A DNA stretch of 64,000 nt, from positions 16,011,105 to 16,075,104 of the forward strand of contig NC_053404.1 of assembly GCF_016859285.1 (NCBI RefSeq), given 5' to 3'. The stretch is from Xiphias gladius (lineage: Eukaryota > Chordata > Actinopteri > Istiophoriformes > Xiphiidae). Below, in pieces: positions 51,280-62,000 of the stretch. Position numbers and translations under genes: made by a program. The notes under the pieces are model-generated. The model did no database searches. It was not told the DNA's origin and saw only the letters and a list, made by a program, of their open reading frames with translations. Every line of letters starts with the position of its first letter. Position 1 is the stretch's first letter.

Positions 51280-51810
51280 CATACATACAGATGCAAAACT
51301 ATGACAAGAGACACAAAATGACCACAAACTACAGAGCCTCAAAACAACTATAGAGACACAAAAAAACCACAGTCCCAAAACAACTACAAACAGAAGCACA
51401 ACTACAAACAGATGCAAAACTGCAAGGACACAAAATGACCACAAAGAGATGCAAAATGAGCACACAGAGACTCAAAATGACCACAATGAGTTACACAATT
51501 ACTACAAAGAGACTCAAACTCTACAAACAGAGCCAAAGACATGAAAAACAACCACAAAATGATGCAACATGACTACAAAGACACACAATAACTACAAACA
51601 TCTCTGACTCATTTTTGTGGCTCTGAGTCTGAGAGTTCTGCAAAATTTTACTAAAGAAACACAAAATGACTACCTACACCATCACTGCACTGTTTGTAGT
51701 CGGGTGTTTTTTGTAGTTTAGCTGTCTTGCTCCTATACAGAATTGGTAAGGGGGCCTTTTACATGTTTGTGCCCAGGGGCCTATTGTCTCATAATCCATC
51801 CATCTCCCAG
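51280..51810. repeat. Composite minisatellite repeat, copy 2 (YES1 intron 1)
   Basis: Degenerate units such as 'gacacaaaatgaccacaaag' and 'agatgcaaaatgagcacaca' run from about 51280 to 51600. The non-tandem tail follows: 'gggggccttttacatgtttg', 'cccaggggcctattgtctca', 'aatccatccatc'. Copy 1 at 34035-34265 has the same parts in the same order. Confidence 0.75.
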
Positions 51811-52391
51811 CCTGGCCAAGCTAAAATATTTAAAACATTGGTGTGTCTCCATCTGCATGGTTGTCATTCCTTCTTCTAACATAATTTGGCCAGATTCACA
51901 GAGGCATTCTTTTGTGAGGTGAAGGCCCAGAAAATGTGGAGTCAATCAGACACGCTCGTAAAGAAGTCTCAGCTCGGGGAGATCAGAACGGTTTCATTTG
52001 CCAATAACAGCGGCTGCTTGAGGAGGGGGACTTGGTTGATAGGCGCTGACACATTACAAGACAATAAAACAATAGAGGACTGAAGTGAAATAGAAGATTT
52101 TATTCAGAGCAGTATGTTGAGTGTCGAGTATGAAAGCAGAACAAAAGCTGGTGCTACTGAGCAGCATTGTGGCACAGTTGGTGACGGGTGACAAAGGCAG
52201 CAGTTTACCGAGTTACAGGCTACAATCAAAAGGGTAGAGGATCTGCTGGAGCAGTAATACATCTTTCACTGATTCTGGAACAGTGGCCTTGATGTTGGGA
52301 GGTGGGAGGGATTTTTTCCTCATCAGAGAGGGAGGGGTGTAATCGAGAGTTCATTGAGTTCTCCAGCTGAACTGCCAAGGAAATCAAGAAA

Positions 52392-52826
52392 ATGGGGACA
52401 AACCACAGAAGCCTTCCAAAGATTCAGACTAACACACTTTGCTCAAATAAAACTGTACAACCGGTTAAATTGCAGGTTACAGCTCGTGCTGAGCACTGGT
52501 CGTACTCTACAATCCATTTTATAAGTGGTTTGTCACTGGAGATGGGCCAAAATGAAAAGGATTTCTTAAAAATCCCTTCTAAGGAACTCGCCAATAAACC
52601 TTATCTCAGATGTTACATCTACAGCCAATATTTTGAGAATGTTGGCATGGAAAAAAGACTTTCAGTTTCCGAGCAAACCTTTCCTTTAACCTTGAGACAA
52701 AACCAGTGTCAAGGAAAGCAGAGGGCTTCACTCAGTGTCTTGGTCAACGATGGCGGGCTTGTATCTCAACATCAGACAGATGAGAGCCCACCTTGTCGGG
52801 TCAGCAGTGAACTTACCATGCTATAA
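52392..52826 (+). other. Unassigned 144-codon open frame in YES1 intron 1
   Basis: This is an uninterrupted ATG-to-TAA frame, polar and Ser/Gln-rich, with no signal peptide or membrane segment. It has no family motif I recognise. It lies antisense to YES1, with no splice partner or promoter visible. It is most likely a chance frame; its length in AT-rich DNA is the only reason to list it. Confidence 0.15.
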
Positions 52827-53204
52827 AACACTGGCCAGTGTCCCAGGAATATTTTCACTTCAAAACTGAATATAATTTTCCCTTCGAAAAATGGGGCATC
52901 AGATGTTTCATAAAAGTGACATCACTCTTCCAAAATTATCACAAATGCACAAATACTAAGTTGAACTTATGGCGCTTTTTAAAGAGAATTCAAGTCTATA
53001 GGTGACAAAATAAAGCACTACTTTACTGTACAGTCATTTTATTTATTTATATTGTGCAAGAAAGCTTCTTAATAATTTTGCTATCCAATTTAGGTATAAA
53101 GATTCCCCCAAAATAGTTATATAAAAAACAATACTTTTAGTCATTTACACTGTAAAAATACCTAATATTTGTCAGTTAAAGCTTTACTAAGGGCAAGATT
53201 TGTC

Positions 53205-53580
53205 CGATAGTGCTGTGGCTCTAGGGATGGCAATGTCGGTCTGACGATTGGCCCACCACTTTGGTCCACATTTAAATATTGCAACAATTAGTGTATCAAT
53301 TGCCAGAAATTATTTTATGCTACAAATTTTCAAGGTCCCTCAGGGATAATTGCAATAACTTTGGTGATCCCTTAACCTTTCGTCTAGCACCATCACTGGG
53401 TCTCAATTGCAAACTGTCCAGTATTTTGATTATGACCAAATAGGACATTCATCGGCCTGAGCTTTACTTTGCGTTTAGTGCAAATTAGAAAATGTTGGCA
53501 TGCTAACACGCAAAACTAAGATGGTGAACGTTATATCTGCTAAACATCCACATGTTAGCATAGTCAATGTATGTCAATCC
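53205..53580 (+). repeat. Teleost 'GCTAACA' repeat, family D copy 3
   Basis: It begins 'gggatggcaatgtcggtctg' with 'ccaccactttggtccaca', then 'taactttggtgatcccttaa', 'ctagcaccatcactgggt', 'gaaaatgttggcatgctaac' and 'aagatggtgaacgttata'. It shows the left half that the copies at 41335 and 45235 mostly lack. Confidence 0.75.
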
Positions 53581-55379
53581 GATTAAAGGAACATTCAATT
53601 AATTAAACAATTAAAAAATGGTTTACAAATTATTAAAGTTACAAGTTGTAGCAACCCTAATATGGGTTAATGGTAGCATTAGCAAGAACAGACTTTTTAC
53701 ATTATAGGTTTTAGCCAGCGTTATACAGTAAATGCAAAGAAACTCCTATTCGAGAGAAAAAATGGTGCATAGCTTATCTGTCAGCCTCAAGTGTGCGTAT
53801 AGACACACCTGTTCCTTTGTCATATTTCTACAGACAGTAAAAAGAAATATGATATATGGTCCACTATCTTTATTCATAGCTGAGCTAAAACAGCACTCTA
53901 CTGCATAAGTGAAATAGATTCTTCTGAAGAAATATTAAATGTGTATTACCTATGACAAATCATTACTTTTTATACCCATAAAACACAATATCTATGTCTC
54001 ATGATTCCTACCACATCCACAGTGATACGTAGCGCACCGCGGAGCAAAAGAATAATTCAGATAAAATTCCCACTGGTGGCTGTGTGGGAATTTAAAAAAA
54101 TGATTTAGAGTCACTGCATATAGAGAGAGAAACAGAGAGGGAGACAGCAGTTTGGTTGAATAAGGCTGTGGGGGGTGGGGTGCAACCAAGCAAACAGTGC
54201 CAGCTTTACCGGCTTGAACCACTAGGAGGATTTGCCCTAAGAGGATAACAACAGAAAGCAAAAAAGGAGTGACCACCTGGGCCTGGAGCTGAAACATTGC
54301 CGACCCCTGGCTCCAACTGCACATGGTCATTTTGGCCTGTAGTGACCTTCAATACTTGTCTCGTGGAAAGCACAAACATTGAGCAGAGTTTCAGAGCTGA
54401 CAGTATCTCTGTTGGAGGGCTCTTAAGGACTCTTGGCTGTGATAGTATGATGAAGACTTGCTTTGCCCAGAGCCACTGAATCAGCTCAGCCAGCCATCCA
54501 TCAGTGCCATATCGCTTAAATCAGCCGGCCATCAGATAATGACACCATGGGCTCTGTCTACAGAGCAGATCGCACCACCAAAGTGAGAATGCAATGAAGC
54601 CTGGATGAGGTGAAAAATGACGCTACAAAAATAATATGTGTTTGGGGGGGCATGTGAGGGCATAAAAGGCAAGCAGTCATAATGGAAAGAGTCTGAAAAA
54701 ACAATCCACAATCACAGGAAAGATTACACCTCAATTTATAAGCAAAATAATTCAAAAACTGTTCAGCCAGACTTTGCCGCAGTGGATCCTAAATGTCAAC
54801 ATGTCTCAATGACTTTTCTATCCAAGCCTTAACACAAGATCATTCCTGAACTACAAAGCCATGAAACCACAGGGAAAATCTGCCTTATTGCTATTTATAG
54901 TAAGTTATTCTAATTGCTGACAACATCCCATCCACTGCCCCCAGGAAGATAACTTGACCTACAACAGCCCATTGCATGCAAACACAAGAGGACTCCCAGT
55001 TCCACCAGTTAGAGCTATAAAGGCACAAGATACAAACACACATGTATATAAAGAAGCTTCTTCCTCTATCTGATTTGGAAAGAAATGTTAAATTTAAAAA
55101 TTAGGCATGACGTTTCAATCAAATGATTGTAATTTGGTACAGACTTTGGTACAGGAAAATGATCTGGTAAAGGCAAACATTTATCAGCCAAATATTCTTT
55201 TTGCTAGTATTTGTAAGACTTATTTAGTGTCAACAGAAGCCTGTTCTTTATTGTAAACTACAGAAAAATGAAAAATGAACACATGAGTATTTGTAATAAG
55301 GACACAAAAACCTTGAAAATGTTTTCAGTCTCTATAGTTTTATGTGCCACAGACTGCACTTTATCTTTGTTTAATATTC

Positions 55380-55520
55380 CTCCTCCGGGGAGGACAGATT
55401 GCCCGGAAAGCTACCGTAGAGCTGATAGCTGGTAGGGATTCAGGGTCTTGCCCAAGGACTCTTCAGCAGGGCAACTACTTGCTGACACCTGGTTGAAACA
55501 TGATAACTTGGGCACCTAGT
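55380..55520. repeat. Short dispersed fish repeat fragment
   Basis: 'attcagggtcttgcccaagg' with 'cttcagcagggcaactactt' is a phrase I know from dispersed repeats in fish introns. No further structure can be seen. Confidence 0.35.
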
Positions 55521-55674
55521 AGCTAAAAGGAGAAAACAAACACAGGGCAGCTCAGGGACATTCTGAAAAGGATGATTATTTTTTTGACTTGGCAAGATCT
55601 GGTTAACACAAAGTAAGCTACGACAGGGAAATTTATGCTTTAATATGAGTACTTGAAAGCCTTTGGACTAGCGC

Positions 55675-55960
55675 TGAAACTAACTGAAAGGCCTGTTATA
55701 ACTGCCCACAGACCAGCCTTATTATCAAATGCTTAATTTTCTCCATACCACAGTCCAAAACCCAAAGATATTCAGTTTACTCTCGTGCTTGACAAAGAAA
55801 AGCATCAAAATCTCACACTCAAGGAGCCTGAAACAGCTAATTTTTGGCCCTTTTCTTAAAAAATGCCAAAAAGGGTTATTCAATTATAAAAATAATTTCT
55901 GATTAATTTTCTGTCAACCGACTGATCGAGTAATGGACTAATTGTTGCAGCTCTACTTTG
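55675..55960. repeat. Interspersed repeat, family C copy 4 (most complete)
   Basis: It starts 'gcgctgaaactaactg', holds 'ccacagtccaaaacccaaag', 'atattcagtttactctcgtg' and 'tgattaattttctgtcaacc', and ends 'ctaattgttgcagctctact'. The ends are roughly inverted ('gctgaaact' type versus 'ttgcagct'), which suggests a short inverted-repeat DNA element. Confidence 0.7.
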
Positions 55961-56894
55961 GAGTTTTCTAAAATAAGTTGAATTTTTTTGTTATGCATTA
56001 TGAAAGCCTCCAACATAGTCAATATAGCCAAAGCCCATTTCTTGCAAGAGGGCTAGCAACAGCCCAGAAGTACAAAAGTATTACAGGAAATACATAATAA
56101 ACGAAAAATTAAATTTATTTGTTTACATCGGAGCAGGATCCAGATGTTCCCCTGAGGGACCAAGTCCTCAGTGAACATTTGAGGTTTCTTGTGACCCTTG
56201 ATCTTTTGTCCCTGTTTGTTTTCACCTAGAACATACGCAGTTTCATGGACTATTTTAGAGGGATCCTCTCCTCTCATGCTCTTACTTCTACAAGTTTTAG
56301 CGTCTTTGTTTGATTCTCAATTGTCAACTTTATTTATGTTGGCACATATGTTTCAGCCAGTGCATAGCTATGTGAACTGTTTAACAGAGGCTTGGAGAGA
56401 GCAGTGCGTACTAAACCAAAAGTGAACCACATTGAATCAGCTTCCACCATCAGCTGTGGGAGAAAAGCATTTACTAAAGCTGTTCAAACCATCTCTCTGT
56501 TCTACAGCTATGAAATCAAAACTTTTCGTATTCTTGAGTTACATTTATAATTCGAACCTGCACCCTTCTTATCAACGACCTGCCCGCAGTTTCCTTCCCC
56601 CACTCGATACCACAATGTGAGAATTCCACACATGGCTTCACAAAATGCTGATGAGACAAATGAGAGCTCAGTTTTTTTTCTCCCTCGTACTCTCTGATTA
56701 CTAGAACAGTGGAAACGTTTGGGTGCTTGCAGTGGCCACGGTTCAAACTTTTAAAGAAGGCTGCAGAGACAAAGTTTAGATGAGCAACCTGAAAGTAAAG
56801 GATTATTTGAGGACGGTGTTATCTGCATTTACAGTCCTGGTGGTCAGAAACAAGCAGATAACTATAACAATACCTTATGAATGCTCACTTCCGA

Positions 56895-57140
56895 AGAATA
56901 CATAATTAGTTGATTATTCTATTTGTCGATCCACTGAAAATTTATTAACAACAATCTTGATTTTAACTGTCATTTATCAGCCGCTATTTCCAGCTTCTCA
57001 AATGTGAGCATTTGCCATGTTTTTTGTCTTATATAATTTTGAACTGAATATGGTTGGCTTTTGGATTGTTAGTTGGACAACACGAGAATTTTAAAGGGTT
57101 AATCAACAGTATTAATCAGCGGATCAATCATTGCTAGCAA
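56895..57140 (-). repeat. Interspersed repeat, family C copy 5 (reverse)
   Basis: In reverse complement it shows 'gattaatactgttgattaac', 'gtccaactaacaatccaaaa' and 'cacatttgagaagctggaaa', in the same block order as copy 4. Confidence 0.55.
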
Positions 57141-57149
57141 CTCTATGAG

Positions 57150-57430
57150 GCTGGATTTAGGCACAGTCGTGGTTCAAGCTAAATGCTAACGTCCGCATGC
57201 TAACACGCTCAGGATGACAAAGTTGCTGTGAGGCTGCAAAGACAAATCAACATGCTGTTAATTAACAGGTACATTTTTTCATGTTCACCATTTTAATTTT
57301 TTTGTTAGAATGCTAACACATGCCAATTGGCAATATACACAGAGCTATAGCTGAGGTTGACTTCATGTTGGCGCAAGAGGAAAACTAAGAGTATAACAAA
57401 AGTAATGGGGCTTCATCCTCTGGGAACCAT
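57150..57430 (-). repeat. 'GCTAACA' repeat, family D copy 4 (reverse)
   Basis: It contains 'aagctaaatgctaacgtccg', 'catgctaacacgctcaggat' and 'ctttgggaaccat'-type ends (seen as 'ctgggaaccatgattgtctg'), which read in reverse match the family D consensus. Confidence 0.55.
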
Positions 57431-57858
57431 GATTGTCTGTACAAAATTTTGTTTTGATTAGCTGCTTTTTCTGTTTTATATCACTTCAAAATTAATACTT
57501 TGTGATTGTTTGACTGTTAAGATGAAAAAAAAACAACATTTCAAAGGTTAAACGAGACTTGATCATCAACAGATCAGTCAATAATGAAAATAATTATCAG
57601 GGCAAAACCTATTTTTTTCAGGTTTTGGCCTAGAGGACATTAAGAAAGTACAACGTTTTTGTTAACACTGATGGAATTACATGGATAAAGTTTTGATTCC
57701 AGCACAAGATATGATGGTGAAGTATACACCGTGTGTTATCTTATCCATAACTTGCAATCTGACTGAACAGATGTATTTCAAATCCTCCTTTTTTATACAT
57801 AAAACTGTAAAGCGCTATTTTAGCTCATTTCATTTAGCATGCATTATGAACTAAACCT

Positions 57859-58089
57859 ATGATTCTGAAATATATTTTAGTCTTTTTAGCTTCTGACTGG
57901 ATCAAAGAGCCTCCGCCCCCCTGTGGTTTAGATTATCCAGAGTCTAATGAAGTTCACATTTGGCTGGCTAGGATTCGGACAGCTGAGCTGAGGGGTAGTA
58001 CGATTGTGGAGGTCTTCCATACATCAGCCAGTGAGGATGGAAGGGTGAAACCCTGCCCAGTGTCTCCTTGGACAGCTGTTGGCGGCTGA
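57859..58089 (+). other. Unassigned 76-codon open frame, exon-like
   Basis: The frame contains 'EPPPPCGLDYPESNEVHIW' and 'RIRTAELRGSTIVEVFHTS', with a composition more like protein than the AT-rich surroundings, and a possible acceptor 'tttttag' at about 57890. I recognise no family. It could be a fragment of an old coding or mobile sequence. It is antisense to YES1, in intron 1. Confidence 0.2.
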
Positions 58090-61000
58090 CGCTGCGGCTG
58101 CAGATATGAAGCTTTACTGGGCTTCATGTCTGCAACAAATGCTGCCTGCCAACATCAACCAAATTCCTCTGCTGGCAAAGGGTTAAATTTGGATGTTGAG
58201 AAACGTCACGTGACAATGTAAAGCCTCAGAGCGTCAAGAGAAACTTCAATAAAAGGTTCATAATGAGATTTACCCTGTACTGGGCGTGGGGTTCTGTTGC
58301 AGGAAAAACTCCATGTAAACTGACCCGGAGGCTCACAACAGATTGAGGGCAAGAAAAGACTTGTAACAGAGTTCGATTTGAGAAATACTAAATACAGCCT
58401 GAAGAGCTTTCTTGGAAACTAATGCAGATACTTGAGAGTGCTTGACTGTTTCTATTCAAAATACAGCAGCCTAATTCCACAGCTCTCTTTACCATCAATA
58501 CTTTAGTCGAGAGGAAAAAGCTGTCTTGGATTTTCAAGTTCATATGACTCCACTTATTTTACTCAACTTGACAAGACCATGTATAAAAAAAGCTCTACAC
58601 TAAACCTCAGTGAACAGTTTATGGTTGTACTTGTGTCAGTTATTGTGCTGCTAGAGAACAGACATCACACATTTTCTAGAATAACAGCTCTTATGGGAAT
58701 ACATGAATACTGGCACCTGAGTACTGGGTAAACGTGAGCTATTTTGGGAATCTGAGTGTGTCTACAATCATCCATTTGTCAGCACATAACTGGGTTGGGT
58801 GTTTGAAGTGTCAGCATCTAATAGAGTGACTGTAAACCCCATGTGATAGCCTGGGTTAGGCTGTTTTCTCTGGCAAAATCTACTCACTAAAATGTGACTC
58901 TTTCAAGATTTTGCAGCTGTTTTCAGTAGTTTTTGACTCCAGAGTTAGAGTTGAGGCGATAATCTATTACACTGTAATAGAACAGAGGAGACACTGTGGA
59001 GTTTTCTTGTATAGACAGATGTTCGAACACACAACACATTAAGACATTGGATATAATGGTACGAATACAGACTGCTCCTTTCTTTGTTTTGCTCACGTTT
59101 TTCAAATATTAGTACACAGCTGAGGACTGATTGGTATACAGCTGGTGACTCTACAGCTGGTGACTGTACGCTCAGATCTGGGAACCTCCCAGTGAAACCA
59201 CCTTTTATAGAGCTTCTTCAATAGTTAGGGTTTTGCTGCCTTGCTCAAAGTGTCTCTGACAGCAGTTTATGAGGGGGAAAAGAATGCCTCTCTCAGGAAA
59301 ATGCTATCCATTTTATTTAGTCAGCTGCAATAAACTTTCACTGCTCTTTACTAAAGCTGCAAATAAGACAGGAAACCTTAATTTGCGACACCACGACTAT
59401 TTCTATAGTTTCTTTGTCTATGCATTTTGAAAAATTTTTGTTGCCATGTGCAGTTACATATATTCAGCAGTCCCTTGCCTCATGACACGTTACATAAAAA
59501 ATATTTCAATCGGTTCCACCCAGTGGGGTATGCTAATTTTAAATTCGTAAATAAAATAAAACTGGTATCGGATTGGTACACAGTATTGGCAGATATCCTT
59601 AGTCGAGGTATTGGGAAAGAAAAAATTGGATCATGCATCCCTGTTTGTGGAGCCATAAAATGATGCACTATGCCATCATGTTTAAATGAATCTATAACCC
59701 TATAATTTATAACCTCGTATTGGTAAGCTATGTGAACAAGAATTTCAACCATTGCTGGAGGGCAGAAAGTCATGCAAAACGCCTTATGTGTATGCAGCTT
59801 GTTATGTTATGTGATGACTTCTTCCGGATGATTATAAGACAGCTATGTTTTATGAGGGAAATCTTTTGTGTGGCTGATTTTATTTGTAGAGACCGGGACA
59901 GGAGACAACGTTCTTAGTTTGCAATGTAACGTAAGAACTGCAGTTTTTTCTGGTGTCTTATCAGTCCATGTGGGCTGGGCACTTTTCTTCGCATGACACA
60001 ATAAATACCATAACTAACTAACTTTGAGTCAACAAAGTCACTGTCCACTCGTTGTCTGTGCAGTGATGTTTTGTTTTAATAACGTATACATCAGAAATGT
60101 CGTTGTTCCTCTTTAACTTCCTTCACTCCATGTTCACCAGCCCTTATATGGATTTAAAACCGGCAGTGATTCAGTCACAGCTGTGCAAAAAGCACAGAGC
60201 TGTTTGGGATAATCCATATCCTTTACGTGACGTATTATCCTGTCACTTTAAGTGTGACAGTCAGTGAGTTTACTTAGAGCCGGCTTCAAAAAAACTGTCT
60301 GGGTATTGGGGACAATTCCCTAGTCCCTGCCCCCAAAGTGGAAATGGACCGGTGGAACTACAGTATGAGAATAATAAAGCCACAGCACAGAGTGAGGAAC
60401 ACACAGAAAGTGTGACTCAGCTGCTTCCTCAGTAAGTTTGAATTCAGACCGAGCAAAACTGACAGCATCCCCAAAAGGGCCCAAACCTCCTCCTCCTCAT
60501 CCTCCTTCTCCTCTGCTTCATCAGCCTGATACAGATCTCAGAATAATCTGAATCAGCATGAGTCAAAGACAGGGTTAGATATCAGAAACGATGAGGTGGC
60601 ACTCGTGCCTCTTGTGTCTGGGTCTCATTGAAGACAGCTGGATTGTTTTTAAAATCAAAACAAGAAGTGGGCAAACATTTGTAAAAGCGGTCAGAATAGA
60701 TGAAAACTGAGGGGGTTTTTTTAAAAATAAGATTTTATAAAAATGCCAGATAATAACAATTAGATCTATTTTAACCTTTTCTTTCACGACCTAGTCCTTC
60801 ATTGACAAGTTAAGCTTTACCTTTATGATAATTAAACCATTGAACTATTCAACATTTTAAAATCACTGTAATGGTAGTACACCAAATGTATCTGTGGTAT
60901 AATGACCTTGTGCTACTTTAAAGTATTTATCTACCATCTGATATGGTTACACTCATATTCCACTGGGACTCAAAGCACATGCTCCCGCAGTCAGGTATTT

Positions 61001-61239
61001 TTATCTTTATATAAATGAGTTAATCAATTCTCTATAGCTCCTGGTTTGCAGGGAGGATTCCAGTACAAACTACAACCTACAGACAGATATATGTTTATAT
61101 GACAATATGCATTCCTTTGTTGATGACAGGTCAGACAGGCGAGCAGCTGCTGCGATTCGGCCCATCCTTATCTGATCCTGCAGCTCTGACAAAGACCAGT
61201 TTAATTTGTGCTTTTACCTTCACAAATCTGCGTCCTTCT

Positions 61240-62000
61240 TGAGTGTTTTCTCCTTTTTTTCCTCCTCCCCCCCCCCACCCCCCACCCTTGAATCAGATCC
61301 GGGGAAGAAAAAAAAAAATAAAAAAAACAAGAAAATATCCGAGTTATTCCAGCCGGGACCGAGCCGCCTTCCTCCTCACTTCATCCATCCAGCAGAGGAA
61401 CTGTGGCCGGTTTTAGTGCTGAAGTTAAAAGCAAAGCAGCTCAAGTGTTCGAGTCTGTAAGGATGGCGGAGCTGGTGGGGGAATCAGTCATTGTTCGGAT
61501 AGGTCAGAGAGGACGAATCCAGCGGCGGCATGACAGTGATTTTTTTTTTTTTTTTTTTTTTTTCCCCCCCCAAAAAGTGAGATCCTAAAGTATTCCACCT
61601 CTTTGTAGCCTCCACTTCCTACTACTAAACTTGCATCAACCCCCACGCAACAACATGGCCGACCCTGCCTGCGGGACTGGAGCCACACAGCTGGAGATAC
61701 AGACACAGGTCCGTCCGCTGCAGCTGATCTGAGAACAGCGGGGAGACGGGACGGTCGCGGAAGGGAGGGATAGGGGGGGGGGCTGAGTAAAGAAATAATG
61801 ATAGCAATAAGAAGAAGAAAGAGACGGTAATGTCGGAGCAGAAGGAGAGCGCACCGGCGAGCGGAGGATGGTTTGGAGGATGGCACGAACATTGAGGACT
61901 CACCGGCTCGTGCCATTGTCAGGCGCAAATGCAGAGCTCTGGCGCCCCCTGCAGGCTGCAGCGCCTGACACCGCAGCAGCCAGGGCACATCGGCCGCTCA
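61240..62000. promoter_or_regulatory. YES1: CpG-rich YES1 promoter region
   Basis: The GC and CpG content rises sharply between about 61340 and 62000, against AT-rich DNA on both sides. C-runs, A-runs and a 24-base poly-T (61540-61563) interrupt it. Its distance upstream of YES1 and the minus-strand donor at 61903 point to the YES1 promoter. Plus-strand activity is possible but unproven. Confidence 0.55.
61904..61995 (-). other. YES1: Probable untranslated first exon of YES1
   Basis: On the minus strand a GC-rich stretch ends in 'GCACGAGCCG' followed by a strong gtgagt donor at 61903-61898. It is the best donor in the CpG island and pairs with the acceptor at 50832 in front of the YES1 start exon. 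The 5' end is not defined by the sequence and is approximate. Confidence 0.5.

Larger units (their letters stand above)
50832..61903 (-). other. YES1: YES1 intron 1 (inferred)
   Basis: About 11 kb lies between the acceptor of the first coding exon and the proposed untranslated exon. It holds a composite minisatellite (51280-51810), repeats at 53205, 55675, 56895 and 57150, and four unassigned frames (52392-52826 plus, 54297-54479 plus, 56053-56277 minus, 57859-58089 plus). I recognise no protein family in these frames. The remainder looks like plain intronic sequence. Confidence 0.6.

Noticed and set aside
51280-51600. Spaced repeats as a CRISPR-like array
   Set aside because: The units vary in length and sequence and have no distinct spacers. 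This is a degenerate minisatellite in a vertebrate intron.
56053-56277. 74-codon minus-strand frame in YES1 intron 1
   Set aside because: It looks protein-like at its start (MRGEDPSKIVHETAYVLGE) but I recognise no family, and no splice signals or neighbours support a gene.
61403-61588. 61-codon plus-strand frame in the CpG island (contains MAELVGESVIVRIG)
   Set aside because: It runs into the poly-T tract as a phenylalanine run and matches nothing I know. It is probably a chance frame in GC-rich DNA.
61488-61988. 166-codon minus-strand frame in the CpG island
   Set aside because: It is low complexity (Leu/Ser/Pro and Lys runs from C-, A- and T-tracts) and crosses the proposed YES1 exon 1 donor.
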